64,000 nucleotides of DNA, from positions 1-64,000 of the forward strand of contig JAFXJR010000097.1 of NCBI GenBank assembly GCA_017532145.1, read 5' to 3'. The position numbers and the translations under genes are program-made. Positions 44,612-53,645 of the stretch are shown here, one piece after another. How positions within the stretch are numbered: position 1 is the first letter of the stretch; each line of letters starts with the position of its first letter. A model generated the notes under the pieces. It did not search any database, was not told the DNA's origin, and saw nothing but the letters and a program-made list of their open reading frames with translations. This DNA comes from Lachnospiraceae bacterium (GTDB lineage Bacteria > Bacillota > Clostridia > Lachnospirales > Lachnospiraceae).

Positions 44612-45750
44612 TGGGAATACAATTATTTACACCCAGATATGAAGTAGAGGAATGTTTGGAGGAAATCAGAGAGTGTCTGGAAAAGGGCTGGACAGGCTTG
44701 GGATTTAAGACGGTGGAATTTGAAGAACAGTGGAAGAAGTATACCGGGTTTCCCTTTGCCCATTTTCTCAATTCTGCTACTATTGGACTGAATTTGGCGG
44801 TAGAGATTTTAAAGGAGGAATATCAGTGGCAGGATGGGGATGAGATAATCACTACGCCTCTCACCTTTATTTCGACCAACCATGCCATTGCCAGAGCAGG
44901 AATGAAGGCTGCCTTTGCCGATATTGATGATACACTGTGCCTGAATCCTGATTCAGTGAGGGAAAGGATTACCGAAAAGACCAGAGCCGTAATTTTTGTA
45001 GGGATAGGCGGAAATATCGGCCGGTATGCAGAGATAGTAAAGCTGTGCAAGGAAAAGGGACTAAAGCTGATATTGGATGCAGCTCATATGGCAGGTACCA
45101 GAGTCAACGGTGAGATTCCAGGCAGAGAGGCAGATGTAGTCGTCTATTCCTTTCAGGCAGTAAAGAACCTGCCTACAGCAGACAGCGGTATGATTTGTTT
45201 TAAAAATGGAAAGTTTGATGAAATTGTCAGAAAGAAGGCCTGGCTGGGTATTAATAAGGATACTTATACCAGATCCACCAACAGCGGCAATTATAAGTGG
45301 AAGTATGATGTAGAATATGTGGGAGAAAAGGCACATGGTAATTCAGTAATTGCTTCTATTGGCATTGTACAGCTGAGATATCTGGACAGAGATAATGCCT
45401 ATCGACGACAGATTGCTTCCTGGTATCGGGAGAGGTTGGCAAAGTATGCGGACAAGATTGGTTTGGTGAGGATACCATCCGAATGCAGCAGTTCAACGCA
45501 TCTGTTCCAGATTCTGGTAGAAAACAGGGATGAAGTGATTTTACAGCTGAATGCAGCAGGCATCTATCCCGGTGTCCATTATGCAGACAATACTCAATAT
45601 AGGATGTATGATTATGCACAGGGTACCTGTCCTCATGCAGAGTATGTAAGTGACCATGTATTATCTCTGCCGATGCACCTGTATTTGACCTTTGAGGATG
45701 TACAGTTTATTGCTGATGAAGTGATTAAGATTGTAGTGGGTAGTGTATAG
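44611..45750 (+). CDS. DegT/DnrJ/EryC1-family sugar aminotransferase
   Basis: 379 residues. PLP-dependent transfer of an amino group to a keto sugar. Lys185 in YSFQAVKNLPTADSG is the Schiff-base lysine; LILDAAHMAGTRVNG carries the PLP-binding Asp; FLNSATIGLNLAVEIL and TPLTFISTNHAIARAG are standard N-terminal landmarks. The keto-sugar substrate is not shown. One candidate is GDP-4-keto-6-deoxymannose, made by gmd at 55406, which would give GDP-perosamine; dTDP- or UDP-keto sugars made elsewhere are equally possible. A GNAT acetyltransferase follows, consistent with an N-acylated amino sugar. Confidence 0.9.
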   Translation: MGIQLFTPRYEVEECLEEIRECLEKGWTGLGFKTVEFEEQWKKYTGFPFAHFLNSATIGLNLAVEILKEEYQWQDGDEIITTPLTFISTNHAIARAGMKAAFADIDDTLCLNPDSVRERITEKTRAVIFVGIGGNIGRYAEIVKLCKEKGLKLILDAAHMAGTRVNGEIPGREADVVVYSFQAVKNLPTADSGMICFKNGKFDEIVRKKAWLGINKDTYTRSTNSGNYKWKYDVEYVGEKAHGNSVIASIGIVQLRYLDRDNAYRRQIASWYRERLAKYADKIGLVRIPSECSSSTHLFQILVENRDEVILQLNAAGIYPGVHYADNTQYRMYDYAQGTCPHAEYVSDHVLSLPMHLYLTFEDVQFIADEVIKIVVGSV

Positions 45751-45801
45751 ACAGAATCGTTAAGATTTGTTTGTATCAGGATACGGAAGGAAGGATATAG
45801 G

Positions 45802-46317
45802 ATGAAGCACGCATATACATTTCCCTTTGAACAGCTGATTCTTAAGCCCTTAGAGGAGGCAGATATTGAACAGCTGCGCCTGTTGAGAAACAGAGAGAAG
45901 CAGTTTTTTATTACGCAGGCTGAGATTGATGGTCCCTCTCAGAAAAGATGGTATGAAAGCTATTTAAACAAAGCGGGCGATATTATGTTTAAACTGGTTA
46001 GAGCCACAGAGCCTGACCAATTCATTGGGGCGATTGCTCTTTATGATATCAGCCTGGAAAATCATTCTGCTGAATTTGGCCGTCTGATAGTAGATAAGGA
46101 GCTTGTTCTGGAAAAGGGAGTAGGACTGCAGGCGGTCAAAGCAATCTGTGGTTTTGGATTTGAGGTGCTGAAGCTGGAAACGATTGTGTGTGAGGTACTC
46201 AAAAGCAATACACGTGCCTTTAGGGTGTATCTTAAGGCCGGCTTTCGGACGGTAGAGGAAGGGGAGAACTGCTATCGGATGGAGTGGAAAAGGCCGCAGA
46301 AACAGACAGGGGAATAG
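45802..46317 (+). CDS. GNAT-family N-acetyltransferase
   Basis: 171 residues, ATG 45802 with GGAAGGAAGGA. GNAT layout: LILKPLEEADIEQLRLLRN at the N-terminus, FIGAIALYDISLENHSAEFG as the central strands, and LVLEKGVGLQAVKAICGFGF in the acetyl-CoA pyrophosphate loop position, then ETIVCEVLKSNTRAFRVYLKAGFR, the usual C-terminal signature. It resembles PseH and WecD sugar N-acetyltransferases. It probably acetylates the amino group placed by the DegT enzyme upstream, on the nucleotide sugar in the cytoplasm. Confidence 0.87.
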   Translation: MKHAYTFPFEQLILKPLEEADIEQLRLLRNREKQFFITQAEIDGPSQKRWYESYLNKAGDIMFKLVRATEPDQFIGAIALYDISLENHSAEFGRLIVDKELVLEKGVGLQAVKAICGFGFEVLKLETIVCEVLKSNTRAFRVYLKAGFRTVEEGENCYRMEWKRPQKQTGE

Positions 46318-46321
46318 GTCT

Positions 46322-47230
46322 ATGGAGACTGTAGTAGTATTGATGGCTGTATATAATGGAGAAAAGTATCTGAAAGAACAGCTTCTTAGTATACTCCACC
46401 AGAAGGGAGTCCTTGTAGAGCTGCTGATCAGGGATGACGGTTCCACTGACCATACCGTGTCTATTATCAAAGGGTTTATGCAGGAATATTCCAATATTCA
46501 ACTTCTGGAAGAAAAAAATGTAGGTTCGGCTCAAAGCTTTTTAACAATGGCTCAACAGGCGGAAAAGTACCAACAGGAGTATTATGCCTTTGCCGACCAG
46601 GACGATATCTGGTATCAGGACAAGCTTTTGACGGCAGTAGAGGTATTGAAGGGCAGAGAAGGCCCTTCCTTATACTTTTGTGGGTTGGATTTAATCGATG
46701 CAGAAGGGAAGCCGATGGGGAAAAGGCTGATTAGGAAGAATTTTACCGTGAATAAGTCCTGTGCTTTGGTACAGAATCAAGCCACAGGCTGTACCATGGT
46801 GTTTAATAAGCAGGCTCTGCAGCTGTTGAATGTGCATAGGCCGCAGGCAATCCAGATGCACGATTTCTGGATGTTTATCCTGATGTCTTTTCTGGGCAGT
46901 ATCTTCTATGATGAAAGGACGCATATGGGCTACAGACAGCATGGCAGAAATGTGGTAGGAGCCAAAGTGGGGCTGTTGGGCAGATGGAGAGCCAGACTAA
47001 AATATATCCGCAGACTGGGAGAGCATCCCAGAGAAGATATGGCCAAAGAGCTATTGGCAGGCTATGGCAGCCTGTTGTCAGAAGAAGATGTACGGCTGGT
47101 CTCTCAGGTGGCCTGCTACAGAACCAGCCTGAGAAAGCGACTGGGACTTCTTTTCAACCGAAGGATTCGGATGTCGGATGGAGAGAAGGATTTTTGGTAT
47201 CGAATCAGGATATTGATGGGGGATATTTAG
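46322..47230 (+). CDS. GT2 glycosyltransferase (rhamnosyltransferase-like)
   Basis: 302 residues. VVLMAVYNGEKYLKEQLLSI and LLIRDDGSTDHTVSII form the nucleotide site; YYAFADQDDIWYQDKL is the DQDD metal motif that marks the RgpB/WbbL-like GT2 group. ATGCTMVFNKQAL and MHDFWMFILMSFLG are its acceptor-region hallmarks, and YRQHGRNVVGA the C-terminal one. Members add L-rhamnose or other deoxysugars to lipid-linked glycans. No dTDP-rhamnose genes are in the window. It lies directly after the amino sugar genes. Confidence 0.89.
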   Translation: METVVVLMAVYNGEKYLKEQLLSILHQKGVLVELLIRDDGSTDHTVSIIKGFMQEYSNIQLLEEKNVGSAQSFLTMAQQAEKYQQEYYAFADQDDIWYQDKLLTAVEVLKGREGPSLYFCGLDLIDAEGKPMGKRLIRKNFTVNKSCALVQNQATGCTMVFNKQALQLLNVHRPQAIQMHDFWMFILMSFLGSIFYDERTHMGYRQHGRNVVGAKVGLLGRWRARLKYIRRLGEHPREDMAKELLAGYGSLLSEEDVRLVSQVACYRTSLRKRLGLLFNRRIRMSDGEKDFWYRIRILMGDI

Positions 47231-47255
47231 TGAAGCTGGAAGGGGACTGTACCGG

Positions 47256-50200
47256 ATGAGTACTGGAAAAATATACGAAAAAATTGCAGCAATTTTCATT
47301 TTGGCAGTTATATTTACCCTGGGGTTTCACAAGCTGAAGGAAGCACCCTACAGCATTTATATGGTCTATGATCAGGTAGAGTATGAGGGAGAGGAAGAAT
47401 TGTATGCTCAGCTTTTTTATTCTACCTATACACACAATAACCCCTGGCGTGAAAAAATGTCTTTTATGGCTCCTATTAAAGGGAATAAGGCTCGGTTTGT
47501 CATACCTGTACAACGGTTTGAGGATATCCATTCCTTTCGTTTTGACCCTGTACAGGAGCAGGCAGAGCTAAGGTTGGCGAAGATTGTTTTTTACAAAAGC
47601 TTTCTTCCGGTAAAAACAGTATGGCCGGAAGAATTTTTGATGATGATGAATAAAAGTGCAGGTGCAGAGCTGGAGCTGGAGGAAGGAAAACTGAAAATTG
47701 TTTCCACCAATGATGACAGTCAGCTTTATCTGGAGAACGGATTTTATATTGAGTGGGAAGAAAGAGTATTGGCAGGCTGGGGGCTGGTTTTGGCTGTAAT
47801 ATCCGGACCGGTACTCTATTTGTTAAAAAGATTAAGTGTTCTTCTATGGGAAAGAGGAGGACGAAGAACGGTAAAAAAAGTAAAACAGAAGATGAAGCAG
47901 CAGCTGGAAAAAAGGCAGGGACCTCTGGCAGAAAAGCTGCAGCAGCTGAAAAAGGGTGGGCAAGGTGTATGGCAGTGGATAAAACGAAGGATTATCCTGC
48001 TTCAGGGTTATTTCCGGTACTATCCAAGAAGATGTCTGGCTTTGGTCCTAGTCTCTTTGACAGGAGTAATTGTCTTTTTATTCTGGGGCTATTTGACAGG
48101 AGAAAAATTTTGGATATTTACAGGGATTGCTTCGGATTCTTATGGACAGGTTTTTCCCAACTACCATTATGCAGCAAAAAGGATTGAAGAAGGCTACAAT
48201 ACGGCGGGCTGGAACTTTCTGGCAGGTCTGGGAAACAACATAGGAGCCTATGATTTTGATATCAATAACTGGATTATGTTTTTTGGAACACAGAGACTCC
48301 CCTATCTTTTTGTATTCAGTTATCTTTTCAAGCTGATTCTGTCCGGTGTGGTATTCTATTTTTATCTGAGGGTTATGGGCAGAAGAAAGCTGACAGGGCT
48401 TGTATTTGGGCTGGGTTATGCCTTTTGCGGGCATATGGTAATCAGAGGAAGATGGGAAAATATGCCCAGGGAGGTTTTGTTGGTAGCTATCCTGCTGCTA
48501 TGCTTTGAACTCTATTTTATGAAAAAGGATAAGCGATGGCTGCCTTTGGCGATTCTACTTTTTGTAGCGAATTCCAGTTCTTATGCTGCGTTGCTTTATG
48601 GGGTGGTATTTTGTGGCTATGCCATGTTCCGTTATTTTACCCAGAGAACGTTTCAAGGGAAGGATTTTCTGCGGTTTGTGGGAGGACTTCTGCTTTGTCT
48701 GCTGCTGGCTTCTCCGATGCTTTTGGGCAGTGTAGAGTGGATTCTCAGCAGTTTGGGCAGCAGTCGTTTTCAGACTGGAGTAAGTGGATACACGGCCAGT
48801 CTGGCAGGGCAGGAAAGAGACTGGTTTCTTGGGCTGCAGACTATACAAAGTGCTTTTTTCCGCACTATCGGTATGGATATTGTGGGAATGGAGAATGCTC
48901 AGTTTTCCGGAGAAATCAACGGATTGGAGGATCCTACCTTCTATTGTGGACTGGTGGCTATCCTGATGCTTCCGGCAGCCTTTTGTAAGGAGGATAAAAA
49001 GAAGAAGTATTGGTATATAGGAGGTTTGGTTATAACCGGAATGTACTTTTTTATCAATCCTCTTCGATTACTGGTAGGAGGCATGTCGGGGGACAGTACC
49101 TTTAAGCTTTCTTCCTTTTGGATTATCGTTCTGTTTCTCTATCTTGGAGCAGAGGGATTTGAACGATTTCTCGAGCAGCCGAAGCTGGCAAGAAGGATTT
49201 TACTGGCTGGGATTTTTTTGATGGCGATTTCGGTGGCGTTTATTCTAGCCGTGAATCAGCATATTCTTTGGAAATATCTGATTGCTTCCCTGATGTTCAT
49301 TCTGCTCTATATGCTGGTTTTTATCCTCTATAGTAAAAAGCGATACCAAAATTATCGTTTCATTCTATCTATGCTGTTGGCAGGATTATGTATGCTGGAG
49401 CCAATCGTTCTGTCTTATGACCATATTAATCCTTCTACTGCAGTAAAAAATAATGGAGAAAGAAGACAACTGAATGACTATAGCATAGAGGTACTGGAGA
49501 CAGTGAGAGGGATGGAGGAATCTAATGCCTATAGAATAGATAAGCAGTATGAGTCCTATGGCCGCTGTGATTCTCTCTATCAGAATTATATGGGAACCCG
49601 CTCCTATGTGGGGGGATTGGGTATCCGCAGTGAAGTTGTGGAACTGTATGAAAGCCTTTCTCTGCCAAAGCTGGCAGTTTCCAGTTTGCTGGGAACCTCC
49701 GTCAGTGATGAAATCAATACCTTATCCGGAGTAAAATATGTGCTTACCAATACGGGAATGCTGCCTAATTATGGATATACCTATCGGCAGACGACAGAAG
49801 GGATTGACATCTATGAGAATGAATATGCTCTTCCTTTGGTTTATGGTTATACAGCCTATATGTATCGGACGGATTTTGACAAGCTGTCTGTGCAGGAAAA
49901 AAAGGATGCCATGCTGCAGTACTGTATCCTGGAGGAGGGGGAGGCCTCCGAAGAATTGGTGGATTATCCTAAGGGCAGCATAGACAGGGATAAAATGCTG
50001 GAGGATTATGGGGTAATCTGGGAAAGGACGGAGGATACAATACGATTTGAACAAAATACCAAAGGAAATGTAGTCGTTCTTAAACTGAAAACTGAGGATG
50101 TAAGTACAGGAAAGTCGAAGAATTATATCCACTTCAGAGAAGGTTTGGAAAAATCGGACAAGGTGGAAATCAGTATTCCGTCAGTGGGAGAAGAGGTACT

Positions 50201-50684
50201 GTTGACTTTTAATCAGGAAGGCATCAATGAACTGGTGTTTGATTTGGGCGAGAAGGTAGACCTGCAGGTGGTGAACCTGGCAATTATTCCTCAACAGGTC
50301 TATTATGCACACTATCGGGAATGTATAGAGGAATTGAAAGCCATTCAGGCACAAAAGGTAATCATCGATGAGGCAGCCAGCAGGATGACAGGGCGAATTT
50401 CCGTGAAGACACCTACTCAACTATGTTTTTCAATTCCCTATGACCAAAACTGGAAACTGTATCTGAATGGGAAGGAAACACCTTTACAGAAGGAAAATAT
50501 CTGTTTTATCGGAGCCTTTTGTGAAGAAGGGGAGTATGAGTTTGAATTAAGATATGAGGTGGAGGAAAATCTTATGGAATCCTTTGCCGGAGTAATAAGT
50601 GGTGGACTCTGTGTGATTCATGTCGTGGTCTGTACATGGATAGATTATCAGCAGAAAAAGAAGGCTGAGCTAAAAAAAGCTTAG
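47256..50684 (+). CDS. YfhO-family membrane transferase with one extracytoplasmic beta domain
   Basis: 1142 residues. After one membrane helix comes a single soluble domain (about 28-170; ELYAQLFYSTYTHNN, FRFDPVQEQ, NDDSQLYLENG) and a second helix, then a Lys/Gln-rich cytoplasmic stretch (about 195-250) and the YfhO core (FTGIASDSYGQVFPNYHY, FKLSSFWIIVLF, RIDKQYESYGRCDSLYQNYM, IPYDQNWKLYLNGKE) ending with a C-terminal membrane helix (about 1110-1130). It is the single-domain relative of the giant protein at 23461. It probably decorates an exported polymer with a sugar from undecaprenyl phosphate. The ribosome site is weak; the start at ATG 47256 is set by the beginning of the signal-anchor helix. 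Confidence 0.87.
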   Translation: MSTGKIYEKIAAIFILAVIFTLGFHKLKEAPYSIYMVYDQVEYEGEEELYAQLFYSTYTHNNPWREKMSFMAPIKGNKARFVIPVQRFEDIHSFRFDPVQEQAELRLAKIVFYKSFLPVKTVWPEEFLMMMNKSAGAELELEEGKLKIVSTNDDSQLYLENGFYIEWEERVLAGWGLVLAVISGPVLYLLKRLSVLLWERGGRRTVKKVKQKMKQQLEKRQGPLAEKLQQLKKGGQGVWQWIKRRIILLQGYFRYYPRRCLALVLVSLTGVIVFLFWGYLTGEKFWIFTGIASDSYGQVFPNYHYAAKRIEEGYNTAGWNFLAGLGNNIGAYDFDINNWIMFFGTQRLPYLFVFSYLFKLILSGVVFYFYLRVMGRRKLTGLVFGLGYAFCGHMVIRGRWENMPREVLLVAILLLCFELYFMKKDKRWLPLAILLFVANSSSYAALLYGVVFCGYAMFRYFTQRTFQGKDFLRFVGGLLLCLLLASPMLLGSVEWILSSLGSSRFQTGVSGYTASLAGQERDWFLGLQTIQSAFFRTIGMDIVGMENAQFSGEINGLEDPTFYCGLVAILMLPAAFCKEDKKKKYWYIGGLVITGMYFFINPLRLLVGGMSGDSTFKLSSFWIIVLFLYLGAEGFERFLEQPKLARRILLAGIFLMAISVAFILAVNQHILWKYLIASLMFILLYMLVFILYSKKRYQNYRFILSMLLAGLCMLEPIVLSYDHINPSTAVKNNGERRQLNDYSIEVLETVRGMEESNAYRIDKQYESYGRCDSLYQNYMGTRSYVGGLGIRSEVVELYESLSLPKLAVSSLLGTSVSDEINTLSGVKYVLTNTGMLPNYGYTYRQTTEGIDIYENEYALPLVYGYTAYMYRTDFDKLSVQEKKDAMLQYCILEEGEASEELVDYPKGSIDRDKMLEDYGVIWERTEDTIRFEQNTKGNVVVLKLKTEDVSTGKSKNYIHFREGLEKSDKVEISIPSVGEEVLLTFNQEGINELVFDLGEKVDLQVVNLAIIPQQVYYAHYRECIEELKAIQAQKVIIDEAASRMTGRISVKTPTQLCFSIPYDQNWKLYLNGKETPLQKENICFIGAFCEEGEYEFELRYEVEENLMESFAGVISGGLCVIHVVVCTWIDYQQKKKAELKKA

Positions 50685-50709
50685 AATAAAGAAAGGGCAA
50701 TAAAAGCTT

Positions 50710-52131
50710 ATGGGAAAGCAGTGGAAGGGTATAATACAAAATATGGGCTATGCAGTATTGAGCAATGGAGTAATTCTGCTGTCCTCCACCCTGATTTCCC
50801 TATTGGTTCCCGCATTTTATTCGGTGGCTGACTATGGATATCTGCAGCTGTACCTTTTTTATACCAGCTATCTGGGACTCTGTCATCTAGGGTGGGCAGA
50901 CGGAATCTATCTTCGTCTGGGAGGCTGGGAATACAGTCGGATGGATGAGCCGATGTACAAGGCACAGTACAGACTCTTTTTTCCCTATGTACTGCTGCTT
51001 TGTGGGACAGCCTGTGCTGCCACATATTTTCTGGTGGAGGAGGGAATGCGACAGACGATGTTTTTTGGTGTATCTTTGTGTATGGTTCCCTATGTATTGG
51101 CTAACTATTGGAACAATATTCTGATGGCAACCGGACGGATGAAGGATTATGCCAGAAACTGTTTTTTTAATAGGGCTTTGTTTCTGGTTATCGTGGGAGG
51201 AATGCTGATTTTTGGCATTTATGACTTAAGGGGAATTATGGCAGCAGATATTCTGGGAAAAACAGTAGGCTGTATTTCCGCCTGGTATGCCTGTAAAAAT
51301 CTGTCAGGCAGGTCTTCTTCTGTCCGTTTCCAAGAGGTGACCAGAGAGATTGGAACGAATATTTCCTGTGGAAGCAAGCTGCTTTTTGCCAATGTCTCCG
51401 GTATGCTGATTCTGGGACTTATCCGAATGGGAATAGAGAAAAAGTGGAGTATCGAGGTCTATGGTCAGATTTCCCTGACGCTTAGTGTATCTGGTCTGCT
51501 GCTGGGATTTATCAGTGCTGTTTCTCAGGTAATGTATACCACTGCCCGCAAACTGGAACGAGGCGGTTTGTCCGAGGTGTATCAGGTTTCTAGAAAGACA
51601 GTGACACTGGTACTGCTGGGTTTTCTTGCTGCTTATGAGCCGGCTCGCAGGTTGTTGGTCTGGATGCTTCCGGAATATGAATATGGTTTAAAATATATGG
51701 CTATCCTGCTGCCCATGTGTGTGATTGAATGTAAATGGTCATTTTTAACGATGACGTATTTGAAGGTAATTCGGGAAGAAAAAAATATTCTGAAAGTAAA
51801 TCTGCTCTCGGTTTTATTAAGTGCATTCTCTACGCTGATTACTGTTTTTCTGTTGGAAAATCTTTTTCTTACCGTATGTATAGTGGTATTGGTATTGTTT
51901 TGCAGGGGAACCTTTGGAGAAATTATTCTGTCAGGAAAGCTAGGATGTGAGGTAAGGAAGGATATCCTTAAGGAACTGATGCTGATTCTGTTATTTATTA
52001 CAGTAAGCTGGAATTTCACCGGTTGGCTCTGTCTGTTGCTGTATCTTGCAGGCTATGCTCTATACCTGCTTTCAGAGAAAACAGCCGTCAGGGGAGTGGT
52101 GATAAAAATAAGGTACATGATGGAAAGGTAG
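50710..52131 (+). CDS. Wzx-like polysaccharide flippase (MOP superfamily)
   Basis: 473 residues with about 12-14 hydrophobic segments. SNGVILLSSTLISLLVPAFY at the N-terminus, VADYGYLQLYLFYTSYLGLC, and MLILGLIRMGIEKKWSIEVY in the middle are the usual landmarks of polysaccharide transport proteins, including a charged residue within a helix. It should flip an undecaprenyl-diphosphate-linked repeat unit to the outer face. It lies between the second YfhO gene and the O-acylation pair. Together with the polymerase-like gene at 15742 it could form a Wzx/Wzy route running beside the Wzm/Wzt route. Confidence 0.84.
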   Translation: MGKQWKGIIQNMGYAVLSNGVILLSSTLISLLVPAFYSVADYGYLQLYLFYTSYLGLCHLGWADGIYLRLGGWEYSRMDEPMYKAQYRLFFPYVLLLCGTACAATYFLVEEGMRQTMFFGVSLCMVPYVLANYWNNILMATGRMKDYARNCFFNRALFLVIVGGMLIFGIYDLRGIMAADILGKTVGCISAWYACKNLSGRSSSVRFQEVTREIGTNISCGSKLLFANVSGMLILGLIRMGIEKKWSIEVYGQISLTLSVSGLLLGFISAVSQVMYTTARKLERGGLSEVYQVSRKTVTLVLLGFLAAYEPARRLLVWMLPEYEYGLKYMAILLPMCVIECKWSFLTMTYLKVIREEKNILKVNLLSVLLSAFSTLITVFLLENLFLTVCIVVLVLFCRGTFGEIILSGKLGCEVRKDILKELMLILLFITVSWNFTGWLCLLLYLAGYALYLLSEKTAVRGVVIKIRYMMER

Positions 52132-52145
52132 CAGGAGGATAGTTT

Positions 52146-53645
52146 ATGTTATTTAATTCTTTGGATTTTCTTATTTTTTTTCCGATAGTAGTACTCATCT
52201 ATTTTCTGATTCCTAAAAAAATCAAATATCTATGGCTGCTGGCTGCCAGCTACTATTTCTATATGTGCTGGAATCCTAAATATATATTGCTGATGCTGCT
52301 GTCTACGGTGCTGACCTGGATAACCGGTCTGGCATTGGAGAATTTTCGTGAAAAAGGTTTGTCTAAAAAATGGCAAAAAGGATGTATAGCAGCTTGTTTT
52401 ATCATTAATCTGGGCATTTTGGCACTGTTTAAATATTTCGATTTTTTTCTGGAAAATATCAATCTTATCCTGGAAAAGTTGGGAATGCAGATGGTGGAAA
52501 AGCCCTTTGACCTGCTGCTGCCAGTGGGAATTTCCTTTTATACCTTCCAGGCACTAAGCTATATTGTGGATGTGTATAGAGAGGAGGTAAAGGTAGAAAA
52601 AAATCTGGCTCGTTATGCACTGTTTGTTTCTTTCTTTCCTCAGCTGGTAGCGGGACCAATTGAAAGAACCGACAATCTATTAAGACAGATTAATCATATT
52701 CCAACCATGAAGCTGAAAAATCATTATGAAAGAATCACGGATGGATTGGTATATATGCTGTATGGATTTTTTCTGAAGATGGTAATTGCAGACAGAATCT
52801 CTTTAATGGTGGATACCGTCTTTGACTCCTGGTACATATATGGTACAGTAGAGCTGATAGCAGGTGCTGTAGGGTTTGCCATTCAGATTTACTGTGATTT
52901 TGCCAGCTATTCAATTATAGCGGTGGGAGCAGCACAGGTAATGGGCTTTAACATTATGGAAAATTTTGCGGCACCTTATTTTTCCTGTTCAATTAAGGAG
53001 TTTTGGAGACGTTGGCATATTTCCTTAAGTACCTGGTTTAAGGACTATGTTTATATTCCACTGGGAGGAAACCGTTGCTCAAGGGGAAGAAAATACAGAA
53101 ATCTGATGATTACCTTTCTGGCCAGCGGACTCTGGCATGGAGCCAACTGGACCTATGTGGTATGGGGAGGTCTGCATGGTCTGTATCAGATAGTGGGAGA
53201 ACTGCTGTTTCCAGTAAAACAGAAGTTCTATCCTTATATAGGAATTTCTATAGGAAGTATCAGCCACAAGCTTGGTCAGATTCTGACCACCTTTTTCCTG
53301 ACCGTAATTGCCTGGGTATTTTTCCGTGCAGAAGATATTGGTGCGGCATTAGGATATTTAAAGAATATGTTTACCCGATGGAATCCCTGGGCAATTGTGG
53401 ATAAGAGTCTGTACCAGATTGGTTTATCTGTCTATGAATGGAATATCCTGCTGGCATCCCTGGTCTTTATGCTGCTGGTAGATGTGATTCGTCTGGTGAG
53501 ACATGAGAGGATTGATCGTTTTCTGAATACACAGGGAGCATTGGCCAAGGGGATAGTGATTGGAGGGATGATACTGGTCATTGGTATGTTTGGCCAGTAC
53601 GGAGGAGGATTTGATGCAAAACAGTTTATTTATTTCCAGTTCTAA
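52146..53645 (+). CDS. MBOAT-family O-acyltransferase (AlgI/PatA-like)
   Basis: 499 residues, ATG 52146 behind CAGGAGGATAG. Many membrane segments. ISFYTFQALSYIVDVYRE, FFPQLVAGPIERTDNLLRQI and the active-site block with His331 (GLWHGANWTYVVW) and His344 (GGLHGLYQ) are diagnostic of the family. MBOAT proteins such as AlgI, PatA and DltB pass an acyl group across the membrane for O-acylation of surface polymers. The overlapping SGNH-type gene behind it is the usual partner. Acetate is the likely acyl group. Confidence 0.94.
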   Translation: MLFNSLDFLIFFPIVVLIYFLIPKKIKYLWLLAASYYFYMCWNPKYILLMLLSTVLTWITGLALENFREKGLSKKWQKGCIAACFIINLGILALFKYFDFFLENINLILEKLGMQMVEKPFDLLLPVGISFYTFQALSYIVDVYREEVKVEKNLARYALFVSFFPQLVAGPIERTDNLLRQINHIPTMKLKNHYERITDGLVYMLYGFFLKMVIADRISLMVDTVFDSWYIYGTVELIAGAVGFAIQIYCDFASYSIIAVGAAQVMGFNIMENFAAPYFSCSIKEFWRRWHISLSTWFKDYVYIPLGGNRCSRGRKYRNLMITFLASGLWHGANWTYVVWGGLHGLYQIVGELLFPVKQKFYPYIGISIGSISHKLGQILTTFFLTVIAWVFFRAEDIGAALGYLKNMFTRWNPWAIVDKSLYQIGLSVYEWNILLASLVFMLLVDVIRLVRHERIDRFLNTQGALAKGIVIGGMILVIGMFGQYGGGFDAKQFIYFQF

